Source: Dinoroseobacter sp034111085
Lineage (GTDB): Bacteria > Pseudomonadota > Alphaproteobacteria > Rhodobacterales > Rhodobacteraceae
Reading direction: 5' to 3'
NCBI GenBank assembly: GCA_034111085.1
Contig: JAWUXZ010000031.1
Location: 1-64,000, forward strand
DNA length: 64,000 nucleotides
The notes beneath the pieces were generated by a model. That model saw only the letters and a list, made by a program, of their open reading frames with translations. It made no database searches and had not been told where the DNA came from. Position 1 is the stretch's first letter, and each line of letters begins with the position of its first letter. Position numbers and translations under genes: made by a program. Shown one piece after another: positions 42,702 through 52,257 of the stretch.

Positions 42702-44450
42702 TTAGGCCTCCGTCTTGGCTGGCTGGGCGGCAATATCGGCCACGCGTAGGTCTTTGCGCAGGATCTTGCCAACGTTGGATTTGGGCAGATCGCCGCGCAG
42801 CTCTAGCTGTTTGGGCACTTTGTAGCCGGTCAGATGCTCGCGGCAGTAAGCGCGCACAGCACCCAGCGTAATGTCGGTTCCGTCGGTGACGATGAAGGCC
42901 TTTACCGCCTCACCCGATTCCCCGTCTGGCACGCCGATCACGGCAGATTCGACGACGCCGGGCATACCCGCCAAGCAATCCTCGATCTCGTTGGGATAGA
43001 CGTTGAAGCCAGAAACGATGATCATGTCCTTCTTGCGGTCCACGATGCGGAAAAAACCGTCCGGCTCCATCACTGCGATATCACCTGTGCGGAAGAACCC
43101 GTCTTCAGTCATGACCTTCGCGGTCTCTTCGGGGTTTTGCCAGTAGCCGGTCATCACCTGCGGGCCGCGCGCGCATAACTCGCCTGCTTGGCCGGGCGCG
43201 ACTTCGTTGCCATCATCGTCCAGCAGCTTGATTTCGGTCGACGGCATTGGCAAGCCAATCGTGCCGATCTTCGCGCCACCAATCGGATTGCCGGTCAGCA
43301 CAGGCGAGGTTTCCGTCAGCCCGTAGCCCTCGATTATATCGGTGCCGGTCATCTCGCGCCACCGATCGGCCACGGGACCGTGCAACGCCATGCCCCCCGC
43401 GAACGAGGCTTTCAGGTGTGTGGGGGGACGTTCAGAAAACCAAAACTCGTTCATCAGGCCATTAAACAGCGTGTTCACACCGACGATCCACGTCACCTGA
43501 TAGTTCTCAAACGCGCGCTTGAGGTTTGAAAGTGGACGCGGATTTGGGATCAGCAGGTTGCGATTGCCGAGCCAGAAAAAGCCCAGAAGGTTCAGCGTAA
43601 AGGCAAGAATGTGATAGGTTGGGATTGCGGTCAAAACGACCTCTTCGCCCTTGTTCACATGGCTGTCCATCCAGGTCATCGTCTGGGACATATTCATCAC
43701 CAGATTGCCTTGGGTCAGGACCGCGCCCTTGCTGACGCCTGTGGTGCCCCCGGTATATTGCAGGCACGCCACGGCAGAGCGGTCGAGATCAGCGGCATAG
43801 ACGGCAGGATCAATCCCCTCGGCCTTGATCCGTTTGCGCGCAGCTTTCAGCGCGTCGGGCAGCCGGATATGGGGCTGCGAGATCGGCTTGATCGTCTGGT
43901 CCCAATATTTCTGAATCGCACTGATCGTGCCCCGTACAGCACGCGGCATGAACTCAGGCACACGGGTGACGATGATGTTGGGGATCGCGTAATGGGTCAG
44001 CGCCTCGGCCAGCTTATCCGTGAACATGTCCACGACGATCAGGGCTTGCGGCTGGGCATCCTTGAACTGCTTGCCCATCTCCGCGCCAGTATAGAGAGGA
44101 TTGATGTTCACCAGAACGCAGCCCGCTTTGAACACGCCAAAGGCCACGACTGGAATAGGCAGCGAGTTTGGTGCCTGAAGTGCGACGCGGTCGCCTTCGC
44201 TCAATCCCAGCTCTTTGCGCAGATACACGGCGAATTCGTCGGACATCGCATCGACTTGCGTGAACGACAGATTGCCGAACATGCCATTGGGCATTACCAC
44301 CGTATAGGCGGGACGCTTGCCGTAGGTCTTGGCGGCTTGGCGCACCAAATCTGCAAGGGTTTTGAATGGCGGCTCGGGCGCAAATTCCGGCACACCGTCC
44401 GGATACATATCAAGCCATGGTTTAAGATCACGCCCGTCGGCCATGGTCAT
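42702..44450 (-). CDS. FadD-like acyl-CoA ligase
   Basis: A 582-residue AMP-forming ligase. The P-loop is YTGGTTGVSKGAV, the A5-type motif is EGYGLTETSPV, and the C-terminal FRTGDIAVMEPDGFFRIVDRKKDMI and LPKSNVGKILRKDL with the catalytic lysine are all present. Length and pattern fit long-chain or medium-chain acyl-CoA synthetases. It is followed closely by the BASS transporter, so it may activate the imported acid. It starts at 44450 or six bases inside; the choice does not affect the assignment. Upstream is the terminator of the next operon. Confidence 0.88.
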   Translation of the reverse strand: MTMADGRDLKPWLDMYPDGVPEFAPEPPFKTLADLVRQAAKTYGKRPAYTVVMPNGMFGNLSFTQVDAMSDEFAVYLRKELGLSEGDRVALQAPNSLPIPVVAFGVFKAGCVLVNINPLYTGAEMGKQFKDAQPQALIVVDMFTDKLAEALTHYAIPNIIVTRVPEFMPRAVRGTISAIQKYWDQTIKPISQPHIRLPDALKAARKRIKAEGIDPAVYAADLDRSAVACLQYTGGTTGVSKGAVLTQGNLVMNMSQTMTWMDSHVNKGEEVVLTAIPTYHILAFTLNLLGFFWLGNRNLLIPNPRPLSNLKRAFENYQVTWIVGVNTLFNGLMNEFWFSERPPTHLKASFAGGMALHGPVADRWREMTGTDIIEGYGLTETSPVLTGNPIGGAKIGTIGLPMPSTEIKLLDDDGNEVAPGQAGELCARGPQVMTGYWQNPEETAKVMTEDGFFRTGDIAVMEPDGFFRIVDRKKDMIIVSGFNVYPNEIEDCLAGMPGVVESAVIGVPDGESGEAVKAFIVTDGTDITLGAVRAYCREHLTGYKVPKQLELRGDLPKSNVGKILRKDLRVADIAAQPAKTEA

Positions 44451-44571
44451 ACCTCCCCAAGTTTTTCCTAATCGAAAGCGATCTTTGCGCCGCGTACTCC
44501 GTTGGAGCCGGACATTGCCTTGATTGCTGAAATAAGGCTAGCCGGAAAAGTGGGTTTTGCGAGGGCCAAAA

Positions 44572-44607
44572 GCAAAGACCCAACGTCACGGGGCGTTGGG
44601 TCTTTGC
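44572..44607 (-). terminator. Terminator of the dehydrogenase gene (copy 2)
   Basis: A perfect 14-pair inverted repeat: GCAAAGACCCAACG (44572-44585) and CGTTGGGTCTTTGC (44594-44607), with an eight-base loop. Read on the minus strand it is followed by TTTTGG. It is 22 bases past the stop of the gene at 44630 and separates it from the fadD-like gene. Confidence 0.8.
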
Positions 44608-44629
44608 GAGGCTCGGATTTAAGGCGGCG

Positions 44630-47083
44630 TCAGGCCGCTACATCCGCCTTCATTCGCGTGGATTTGGGATCATAAAGCGGCGCGAGACTGGCTTTGGCGC
44701 TGTGGCGTTTGCCCGCAATCTCGATCTCGTAAGTGCTAGAAAGCACCTCTTCGACGCTTTGACCCTCACAAGGCACGTAGCCCATGGCAATACCAGCGCC
44801 CAGCGCGTGGCCATAATTGCCCGATGTAACCATGTTCACCAACGCGCCATCGCGCACGATGCCCTCGTTGTGGAACACAAACGCAGCAGGATCTTCGAGT
44901 TGGAACTGAAGCATCCGGTTGGAAAGCCCGCTTTCCTTTTTGCGCAGCACCGCGTCGCGTCCGATGAAGTCGCCTTTGTCAGGCTTCACAGCAAAGCCAA
45001 GCCCGGCCTCTAGCACGTGATCTTCGTCGGTGATGTCGTGGCCCCAATGGCGAAAACCCTTCTCGATCCGCAGGCTGTCCATGGCGTGCAGGCCCACCAG
45101 CTTGAGGCCATGATCCGCGCCTGCGTCCACAAGGGTCTCAAACATATGTGCTGCCTGATCGGTGGGCGTATACAACTCCCACCCCAGCTCGCCCACATAG
45201 CTAACCCGGTGCGCACGAACGAGGCCGAGGCCCATCTCAATCTCGGTCGCCCGCCCGAACGGGTGATTGGCATTGGAAAAATCATGCGGGCTGACAGCGC
45301 CGAGGACGTCCCGCGCCTTTGGCCCCATAACGCAGAGCACCGATTCAGCCGAAGTCATGTCGGTGATGACCACGAAGTCATCGCCCTTATGACGGTTCAG
45401 CCAAGACATATCACGCACGACAGTCGCCGCAGGCGTCACCATCAGATAGGCCGTCTCAGAAAGGCGCGTCACGGTCAGATCGCATTCGATCCCGGCATGG
45501 TCGTTCAGCATCTGCGTATAGACGATCCGCCCGACCTTCACGTCCATCTGCGCGCCGCACATGCGTTGCAAGAAGGCGCAGGCTTGCGGGCCTTCCACGC
45601 GAATCTTCCCGAACGACGTCATGTCGTAAAGACCAACGCCCTCGCGCACCGCCATGTGTTCCGTGCGTTGGTTGTCGAACCAGTTTTGGCCGTGCCAGTC
45701 GTATTGGTATTCCGGGGTCTGGCCTTCGGTCGCAAACCAGTTCGCGCGCTCCCATCCGGCGGTCTCACCGTAGACAGCGCCTGCGGATTTAAGGTGTTCG
45801 TGCAAGGGCGAGCGGCGCACCCCGCGCGCGGTCTCAGGTTGGCGGTAGGGGTAGTGATCGGCGTAAAGCAGCCCGAGCGTTTCAGAGACGCGCTCTTGCA
45901 GATAGCGCCTGTTGCGTTGGAAAGGTTGGGCGCGGCGGATATCGCTTTCCCAAAGATCAAACGGCGCTTCGCCATCATTGATCCATTGCGCCAACGCCAT
46001 GCCAGCGCCCCCCGACGACACGATCCCGACCGAATTATAGCCCGCAGCCACCCAATAGCCGCGCAGGTTTGGCGCTTGGCCGAGGTAGTATTGATCGTCG
46101 GGCGTGAAGCTTTCGGGGCCGTTAAAGAACGTGTGGATGCCAGCGGTCTCGAACAACGGCATCCGGTGCATGGCTTTCTCAAGGATCGGCTCGAAATGGT
46201 CGAAATCCTCGGGCAACGAGTCAAACTCGAAATCCTCGGGGATTCCGTTCATGCCCCACGGCTTTGCACGCTGCTCGAATGCGCCGAGCATCATTTTGCC
46301 GGCATCTTCTTTGTAATACGCCTGCTCGTCTGGCACGCGCAGCACGGGAAGACGCTTGAGCCCCTCGACAGGCTCGGTCAGCAGATAGAAATGTTCGCAC
46401 GCATGCAGCGGCAGGGTCACGCCGGATTTCGCCGCCAGATCGCGCCCCCACATCCCGCCGCAGTTGATGACGACATCGGCCTCGATCGTGCCACTCTCGT
46501 CGCCCCGCACCCAACTCACGCCTGTCACGCGCCCACCGTCTTGCAGAACGTCGGTGACCTTCACGCGTTCGATGATCTTCGCACCGTTCATCCGCGCGCC
46601 CTTCGCCAGCGCCATCGCAATATTGGCCGGATCGCATTGCCCGTCGCCGGGAAGATGCACGGCGGCCGTCATGTCGCCGACTTCAATATGCGGATACATC
46701 GCTTTGACCTCGGCCGCGCTGACCTCATGCGCCTCGATATCGAAGACATGGGCAAGGGAGGCCTGGCGCAGAATTTCCTCGCGCCGGTGCTCGGTCAGGG
46801 CCATCGTGATCGACCCGTTCTGGCGCATCCCAGTGGCAACCCCGGTTTCCGCCTCAAGCTTGGTATAAAGATCCACCGAATATTTCGCCAAGCGCGTCAG
46901 GTTCTGGCTAGAGCGCAACTGCCCGATCAGCCCGGCCGCGTGCCAGGTGGTGCCGCTGGTCAGCTGCTTGCGTTCCAGCAACACAACATCGGTCCAGCCG
47001 AGTTTCGCGAGGTGATACGCCGCCGAACAACCGGAAATACCGCCGCCGATAATGACAGCACTGGCTTTGGTGGGAGGGGTCAT
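44630..47083 (-). CDS. Dimethylglycine/sarcosine dehydrogenase-type FAD and aminomethyltransferase fusion (copy 2)
   Basis: An 817-residue enzyme: DAO-type FAD domain, linker, then a GcvT-type folate-binding domain from about residue 430. The dinucleotide motif is GGGISG (residues 13-18), and H48 in TTWHAAG is the expected covalent-FAD histidine. Many positions differ from copy 1 (13290) and copy 3 (48121), so the three are paralogues with probably different methylamine substrates. ATG at 47083 was preferred over GTG at 47092 because GGAG lies eight bases before it. The homocysteine methyltransferase gene is 54 bases upstream on the same strand, pointing to betaine breakdown. Confidence 0.88.
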   Translation of the reverse strand: MTPPTKASAVIIGGGISGCSAAYHLAKLGWTDVVLLERKQLTSGTTWHAAGLIGQLRSSQNLTRLAKYSVDLYTKLEAETGVATGMRQNGSITMALTEHRREEILRQASLAHVFDIEAHEVSAAEVKAMYPHIEVGDMTAAVHLPGDGQCDPANIAMALAKGARMNGAKIIERVKVTDVLQDGGRVTGVSWVRGDESGTIEADVVINCGGMWGRDLAAKSGVTLPLHACEHFYLLTEPVEGLKRLPVLRVPDEQAYYKEDAGKMMLGAFEQRAKPWGMNGIPEDFEFDSLPEDFDHFEPILEKAMHRMPLFETAGIHTFFNGPESFTPDDQYYLGQAPNLRGYWVAAGYNSVGIVSSGGAGMALAQWINDGEAPFDLWESDIRRAQPFQRNRRYLQERVSETLGLLYADHYPYRQPETARGVRRSPLHEHLKSAGAVYGETAGWERANWFATEGQTPEYQYDWHGQNWFDNQRTEHMAVREGVGLYDMTSFGKIRVEGPQACAFLQRMCGAQMDVKVGRIVYTQMLNDHAGIECDLTVTRLSETAYLMVTPAATVVRDMSWLNRHKGDDFVVITDMTSAESVLCVMGPKARDVLGAVSPHDFSNANHPFGRATEIEMGLGLVRAHRVSYVGELGWELYTPTDQAAHMFETLVDAGADHGLKLVGLHAMDSLRIEKGFRHWGHDITDEDHVLEAGLGFAVKPDKGDFIGRDAVLRKKESGLSNRMLQFQLEDPAAFVFHNEGIVRDGALVNMVTSGNYGHALGAGIAMGYVPCEGQSVEEVLSSTYEIEIAGKRHSAKASLAPLYDPKSTRMKADVAA

Positions 47084-47137
47084 AGAGGGCACTCCATCGA
47101 GAAAAGTCCGGGGGTATATCAGGGGGTATAAATGGCG

Positions 47138-48058
47138 TCAGACAATCGTGTGGCCTTGGGCGGACAGGCGACGCGCGATCTCGGCGATGTGGTCCGGGCC
47201 CGTTTCGCAGCACCCGCCAAGGATTGTGGCGCCGTGGTCCAGCCAACGCATGGCATGGTCCGCATAAATGCTCGGCCCCATATCTTCGCGGGCCGTCAAT
47301 GCCTCGGAGGTGGCTCCGCCCTCGATGAAGGACGCAGCAATCATGGTAAACGCGTTGCCATAAGCGCCCGTTGGCACACCCGCTTTTGCGAGCGCGTCAA
47401 GCGCGGCAGGCATCGCTTCGGGCACCGAGCAATTGGCAAGTGCTGCACCCGCATCGCGCGCAATCTCGGCGGCCTCCGCCATGCTTTCACCCGAGCGTAA
47501 ACGGCTGCCATCGGTATCATCGACGGTGAAGGCCAGCCAAACCGGAAGACCGGACGCGCGACCTGCTGCAAGGCACGCCCGCGCGGCCTTCAGCGAGGCA
47601 ATCGTCTCAAACAAAATTAGGTCAACATGCGGCGCAAGGATTTCGACAACCTCGGCGTAGATCGGCACAGAGGTCGCCACATCGGGATGGAGATCGGGGC
47701 GGTAGCTCGCACCAAGCGGCCCGACAGAGCCCGCAATGCGTGACCGGGACCGCACGCTTTGCACCTCGCGCAAAGCAGCAGCGTGCAAAGCGGCGAACTG
47801 ATCCTCGCGGTTGGCCAACTCAGTTCCGTCGCTGGCATAGTGGTTAGAGCTGCCACCGCGCAGACGATCCCGGTGGATCGCATAGGTGTTGGTCGTCGCA
47901 ACGCGCGCGCCCGCATCGGCGTAGTCGCTATGGACCGCGCCGACGAGACCGGGATGATCGATCATCACCTGCGTGGACCACAAGGGGGCTGCTGGCTTGC
48001 CGGAGCGGCGGACCAGCTCTTGGCCCATACCGCCATCCAGAAGGGTGATTTCAGTCAT
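47138..48058 (-). CDS. Homocysteine S-methyltransferase-family protein (betaine or S-methylmethionine type)
   Basis: A 306-residue barrel enzyme. The N-terminal LLDGGMGQELVRRSG and the zinc cysteines in ANCS and GGCCETGPDHI are conserved in the family, which moves a methyl group to homocysteine, giving methionine. The methyl donor may be glycine betaine, S-methylmethionine or another. Flanked by two dimethylglycine dehydrogenase-like genes on the same strand, betaine is an attractive donor: it would yield dimethylglycine for those enzymes. ATG at 48058 was chosen over upstream starts that extend into the neighbouring hairpin and gene. Confidence 0.82.
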   Translation of the reverse strand: MTEITLLDGGMGQELVRRSGKPAAPLWSTQVMIDHPGLVGAVHSDYADAGARVATTNTYAIHRDRLRGGSSNHYASDGTELANREDQFAALHAAALREVQSVRSRSRIAGSVGPLGASYRPDLHPDVATSVPIYAEVVEILAPHVDLILFETIASLKAARACLAAGRASGLPVWLAFTVDDTDGSRLRSGESMAEAAEIARDAGAALANCSVPEAMPAALDALAKAGVPTGAYGNAFTMIAASFIEGGATSEALTAREDMGPSIYADHAMRWLDHGATILGGCCETGPDHIAEIARRLSAQGHTIV

Positions 48059-48089
48059 CCACATACGCCTAAATTGAAATTTCAGATCG

Positions 48090-48115
48090 GGCGGGGCGGC
48101 AGATGCCTCCCCGCC
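48090..48115. repeat. GC-rich hairpin between copy 3 and the methyltransferase gene
   Basis: GGCGGGG (48090-48096) pairs with CCCCGCC (48109-48115) around a 12-base loop, immediately after the stop of the gene at 48121 in the direction of transcription. It lacks a T run. It may attenuate or process the transcript rather than end it. Confidence 0.45.
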
Positions 48116-48120
48116 TGAGT

Positions 48121-50562
48121 TTACGCACGAATGCGGTCGTTTTCGGGATCCCAAAGCGGCATAGATACGACGCGAGCGGCGCATTTCTTACCGAAAATCT
48201 CGACCTCCAGCTCGGTGCCGACCTCCGCATATTCTGCCTTCACCACGCCCAGCGCGATGGACGCGTCCGTGCGGTAGCCATATGCGCCGGATGTTGCCTC
48301 GCCCACCACTTCGCCGTCTTTCCAGATCGACGACATGGGTGGCGCATCTGCACCGTTGGCTTGGATCACCAGACCGACGCCCGCTTTCGCAGACCCGCGC
48401 TGGTGCTCGGCTTGAAGTGCCGCTTTGCCGGGGAAGTCTTGGTCTTTGCCAAGGCGCACGACGCGCTCAAGCCCAGATTCCAGCAGCGAGTAGTCAGACG
48501 ACAGATCGCCCTTCCACGTTTTATAGCCCTTCTCGATCCGCATGGTGTTGAGCGCGAACATCCCGAAGGGTTTCGCACCGCCTGCGAGCACGCCAGCGTA
48601 GATATCCGGCATCGCAGCCATCGACGCATGGATTTCCCAACCCAATTCGCCTGCGAACGACACCCGCGCCAAACGGGCAGCGTGGCCGGAGACCACCGCG
48701 TCTTGGATCGACAGCCAAGGCAGGTTCAGATCGCCATCGGAAATTGTCGCCATCAGATCGCGCGACTTCGGACCGCTGACGATCAGCGTGCTGAATTCAG
48801 TGGTCAGGTCCGTCAGGCTAACGCCCTCGGGCATCGTCGACAGAAGCAAATCGCGGTCATGCCACTGTGCTAAGGCGGCTGTGATCAGCGTGAACGCATC
48901 TTCGCCTTCGCGCATCAGCGACATCTCGGTCACGATCCGGCCCCTGTTGTCGGCGAAATAGGCGAGGTTCATGCGCCCGATCTTGGGCAGCGCACCGGTA
49001 ACTTGGGTGCGCAGCCATTCGGCAGCGCCCTCACCTGTTAGCTTGAACCGCGAAAAGCCCGGCAGGTCGAGCACACCTACGCCGTCGCGCACAGCTTCAA
49101 CCTCGGCTTTTACGCGTGGCTGCCAAGGGCCTGAACGCTCCCATGTCTCGGTCGCCTCTTCGGACGTGTCATCGCCGGGTTCCGCGTACCAATTCGCGCG
49201 CTCCCACCCGTTATAGGCCCCCATTTGACCGCCAAGCTCACGGACTTTGGCGTCAACTGGTGACAGTTTGCGATCTCGAGCTGCGGGCCATTCGTGATGC
49301 GGGTAGTGCATCGCGTATTCATGGCCGTAGACCTCTACCGCTTTGTCATTGCAGTATTGCTGGTCGGTGTAATCGGTGTAGCGGCGCGGGTCGACCGCCC
49401 ACATATCCCACTCCGTCTCGCCGTGCATGATCCATTCGGCCGCAACCTTGCCCGCGCCACCGCCTTGGGTGATCCCAAAGGTGAACACGCAAGCCTCGTA
49501 GGCGTTCTTGACGCCGGGCATAGGGCCAATCAGCGGCAAGCCGTCGGGCGCATATGGAATAGGTCCGTTGATGACGCGACCGACGCCAGCGGTTCCAAGC
49601 AAAGGCACGCGCGCCATTGCGTCTTCGATATACCACTCGAGCCGTTCCAGATCGTCTGGGTATAGCTGAAAGCTGAAGTCCTCGGGCATCGGATCATCTG
49701 GCGTGACCCAATGCGCCTTACAGTTACGCTCGTAGGGTCCAAGGTTCAGGCCATTTTTATCTTGGCGCAGATAATACGAGCTGTCGACGTCGCGCAGCAG
49801 CGGGATTTTGCGACCATTCTCTTTCGTCCAAGCCGCAAGCTCGGGGATTTCGTCGGTCAGGAAATACTGGTGGGACATCACGGCCATCGGCACAGTGCGC
49901 CCGCCATACGGCTTGAACCATTCGCCAACGCGTTGGGCGTAATATCCGGCGGCGTTCACGACCTTTTCGCAGCGGATATCGCCCTTCTCAGTATGTACGA
50001 TCCATTCGTCGCCGTCGCGGCTAACACCCGTAGCAGGCGTGAAGCGCAGGATCTTAGCCCCGTGATTACGCGCACCTTTGGCCAGTGCTTGGGTCAGCTG
50101 TGATGGATCAATATCGCCGTCATCGGGATCCCAAAGACCGCCTTCGAGATCGTGTGTTTCCAAGAACGGATAGGCGTCCTTCATGTCCGACACGCTCATC
50201 ATCTCGACATCGAGGCCCTGATGCCGGGCCATGCCGCGCGCGCGTTCAAACTCCATCATGCGGTTCTTGGAATGCGCCAACCGGATGGATCCGGTGACGT
50301 GGTAATTCATCGGATAATCCACCTCTTCGGCGAGGCCAGCATAAAGCCCCAACGAATAGCGCTGCATGTTCATTACGGCCCAGGACGTCGAGAACGACGG
50401 ACAGTTGCCCGCCGCGTGCCAGGTGGAGCCTGCCGTAAGTTCATTCTTTTCCAGCAGAACGCAGTCAGACCAACCGCCTTTGGCAAGGTGGTAGAGGATC
50501 GATGTGCCGACCGCGCCCCCTCCGATAATAACGACGCGGGCGGTGCTCGGGAACTCTGCCAT
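48121..50562 (-). CDS. Dimethylglycine/sarcosine dehydrogenase-type FAD and aminomethyltransferase fusion (copy 3)
   Basis: An 813-residue enzyme with the same layout as the copies at 13290 and 44630. The dinucleotide motif is GGGAVG (residues 14-19), and H49 in STWHAAG should carry FAD covalently. The C-terminal GcvT part includes SFAGELGWEIHASM and NTMRIEKGYKTWKGDL, typical folate-site regions. It should demethylate a methylated glycine derivative, transferring the carbon to tetrahydrofolate. It is upstream of the homocysteine methyltransferase-family gene and 35 bases downstream of tpa on the same strand. Confidence 0.88.
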   Translation of the reverse strand: MAEFPSTARVVIIGGGAVGTSILYHLAKGGWSDCVLLEKNELTAGSTWHAAGNCPSFSTSWAVMNMQRYSLGLYAGLAEEVDYPMNYHVTGSIRLAHSKNRMMEFERARGMARHQGLDVEMMSVSDMKDAYPFLETHDLEGGLWDPDDGDIDPSQLTQALAKGARNHGAKILRFTPATGVSRDGDEWIVHTEKGDIRCEKVVNAAGYYAQRVGEWFKPYGGRTVPMAVMSHQYFLTDEIPELAAWTKENGRKIPLLRDVDSSYYLRQDKNGLNLGPYERNCKAHWVTPDDPMPEDFSFQLYPDDLERLEWYIEDAMARVPLLGTAGVGRVINGPIPYAPDGLPLIGPMPGVKNAYEACVFTFGITQGGGAGKVAAEWIMHGETEWDMWAVDPRRYTDYTDQQYCNDKAVEVYGHEYAMHYPHHEWPAARDRKLSPVDAKVRELGGQMGAYNGWERANWYAEPGDDTSEEATETWERSGPWQPRVKAEVEAVRDGVGVLDLPGFSRFKLTGEGAAEWLRTQVTGALPKIGRMNLAYFADNRGRIVTEMSLMREGEDAFTLITAALAQWHDRDLLLSTMPEGVSLTDLTTEFSTLIVSGPKSRDLMATISDGDLNLPWLSIQDAVVSGHAARLARVSFAGELGWEIHASMAAMPDIYAGVLAGGAKPFGMFALNTMRIEKGYKTWKGDLSSDYSLLESGLERVVRLGKDQDFPGKAALQAEHQRGSAKAGVGLVIQANGADAPPMSSIWKDGEVVGEATSGAYGYRTDASIALGVVKAEYAEVGTELEVEIFGKKCAARVVSMPLWDPENDRIRA

Positions 50563-50597
50563 GGTTGGTCTTAACTCCGGTCTGTTCGTGAATGAGG

Positions 50598-51980
50598 TCA
50601 GGCGCCGAAAACGCGGGTCAAGGCCCCGTCTACGGCATCTGTAATTTCGTCGATATCGTCAGCGGTCGCAATCAGCGCGGGGCTGAAGCACAGCGTGTTG
50701 TTAAAGCCGGGAATCGAGCGGTTGGTCGCCCCGATGATCACGCCTTGGGCCATGCAATCTGCGACGACGGCTTGCACCATCTTCTCGTCCGCGGGCTCCT
50801 TGGTTGTGCGATCAGACACAAGCTCGGTTCCGACGAACAGGCCTTTGCCGCGATTTTGACCGATGACTTTGTGCTTCTCTTGCAGGGCGGCGAGATTGTT
50901 CATCAACCGTGCGCCCATTGCAGTGGTGTTTGCCAACAAGCCCTCTTCTTCGATGATCGCCATGTTCTCGATCGCGGCGGCGGGTCCAGCCGTGCAACCC
51001 CCAAACGTCGAGATATCACGGAAGAAGTTCATCGGATCGCTCGGATCATCCTTGAACATGTTGAAGATCTCTTCGGTCGTCACCATGCAAGCAATCGCCG
51101 CGTAGCCCGAAGCCACGCCTTTGGCCATCGTCACAAAGTCAGGCTTGATGCCGTAATGCTGGTAGCCAAACCACTCGCCCGTCCGGCCCACGCCGCAGAC
51201 AACTTCGTCAATGTGCAGCAGGATCTCGTATTTCGCGCAAATCTCTTGCACGCGCGGCCAGTAACCTTCTGGCGGAACGATCACACCACCACCTGCGGTC
51301 ACCGGCTCAAGGCACAGCGCACCTATGGTGTCGGCGCCTTCGCGCAGGATCACTTCCTCAATCGCGTTAGCAGCGCGTTCGCCGTAATTCTCGGTATCCC
51401 ACTGGGCGCGGTACTCAAGGCAATGGGGCACCTCGACAAAGCCCGGCGCGAACGGACCGTATTGGGCGTTCCGCTCGAGCTGACCACCTGCCGACATCGT
51501 CGCGAGGGTGGAGCCGTGGTAGTCGCGGGCGCGGTAGAGGATCTTGTGCTTCTTGCCGCCGAAGCGCTTGTGCGCAATCTGGCGAACCATCTTAAAGGCC
51601 TTCTCGTTGGCCTCAGATCCTGAGTTTGTGTAATACACGCGCGCCATGCCCGGCATCTTGTCGATCAGCATCTTAGCGAATCGCGAACCCGGGATGGAGC
51701 CTGCAGAGTTCGCGAAATAATTAAGCGTTATGAGCTGATCGCGCACAGCATTTGCAATTCTCTCACGACCGTAGCCAACGTTAACGGTCCACACACCACC
51801 CGACACACCGTCGAGATGCTCTTTGCCGGTGGCGTCCCAGACACGCATGCCCTTGCCCTCGACAATGATTCTCGGATCGTTCTCTTCCAGCCCCTTATGC
51901 TGCAACAAGTGGTGCCACAGATGCGCGCGGTCTGCTTCGATCACGTCCGTTAAGTCATTGGGATTTATAGAGGTGTTCAT
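50598..51980 (-). CDS. tpa: Taurine:pyruvate aminotransferase
   Basis: A 460-residue class III PLP-dependent aminotransferase. YYTNSGSEANEKAFK and the PLP-lysine segment FVTMAKGVASGYAAI are present, as is LLHIDEVVCGVGRTG with the PLP-binding aspartate. Similar enzymes act on other omega-amines. The divergent tauABC genes and xsc nearby make taurine:pyruvate aminotransferase, producing sulfoacetaldehyde and alanine, the best call. A shared 277-base regulatory region with two TGGAC boxes separates it from tauA. Confidence 0.9.
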   Translation of the reverse strand: MNTSINPNDLTDVIEADRAHLWHHLLQHKGLEENDPRIIVEGKGMRVWDATGKEHLDGVSGGVWTVNVGYGRERIANAVRDQLITLNYFANSAGSIPGSRFAKMLIDKMPGMARVYYTNSGSEANEKAFKMVRQIAHKRFGGKKHKILYRARDYHGSTLATMSAGGQLERNAQYGPFAPGFVEVPHCLEYRAQWDTENYGERAANAIEEVILREGADTIGALCLEPVTAGGGVIVPPEGYWPRVQEICAKYEILLHIDEVVCGVGRTGEWFGYQHYGIKPDFVTMAKGVASGYAAIACMVTTEEIFNMFKDDPSDPMNFFRDISTFGGCTAGPAAAIENMAIIEEEGLLANTTAMGARLMNNLAALQEKHKVIGQNRGKGLFVGTELVSDRTTKEPADEKMVQAVVADCMAQGVIIGATNRSIPGFNNTLCFSPALIATADDIDEITDAVDGALTRVFGA

Positions 51981-52133
51981 GGCGATATCCTTGGAAGCGG
52001 GGCCGCGTCACGATGGCGGAAAACCAGAGAGACCGTGCCGAAGAAAGAACCAGCAGAATAGGGCCAGACGATCCGATCTGGTAAGACCAGTCTAAGCAAA
52101 GTACAGCCCATCGCGTCAACCATAACCGGTGAA

Positions 52134-52167
52134 CTGGACTCAAGCGAAAAGCGAAGATTGGACCTAT
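52134..52167. promoter_or_regulatory. Pair of TauR-type boxes between tpa and tauA
   Basis: CTGGACTCAA (52134-52143) and TTGGACCTAT (52158-52167) are direct repeats, 24 bases apart from start to start. They resemble the CTGGACTTAA boxes that I recall being described for Rhodobacter TauR. They lie between the divergent tpa and tauA genes and could control both. The rest of the 277-base region shows no other clear element. Confidence 0.65.
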
Positions 52168-52257
52168 ACGGCTTCAAAAATACGCCGCTATAGTCAAGCA
52201 CGCCTAAATGGCACTTAAATGCACAAAGCATTCACAACAGACCCCCGGGGAGACTTC

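Noticed and set aside
45017..47131. A 704-residue open frame on the plus strand, antisense to the dehydrogenase at 44630
   Set aside because: It is a mirror of the codon pattern of the real gene: its product is rich in His, Arg and Ala, has no recognisable motif, and the opposite strand encodes a complete, well-conserved enzyme.
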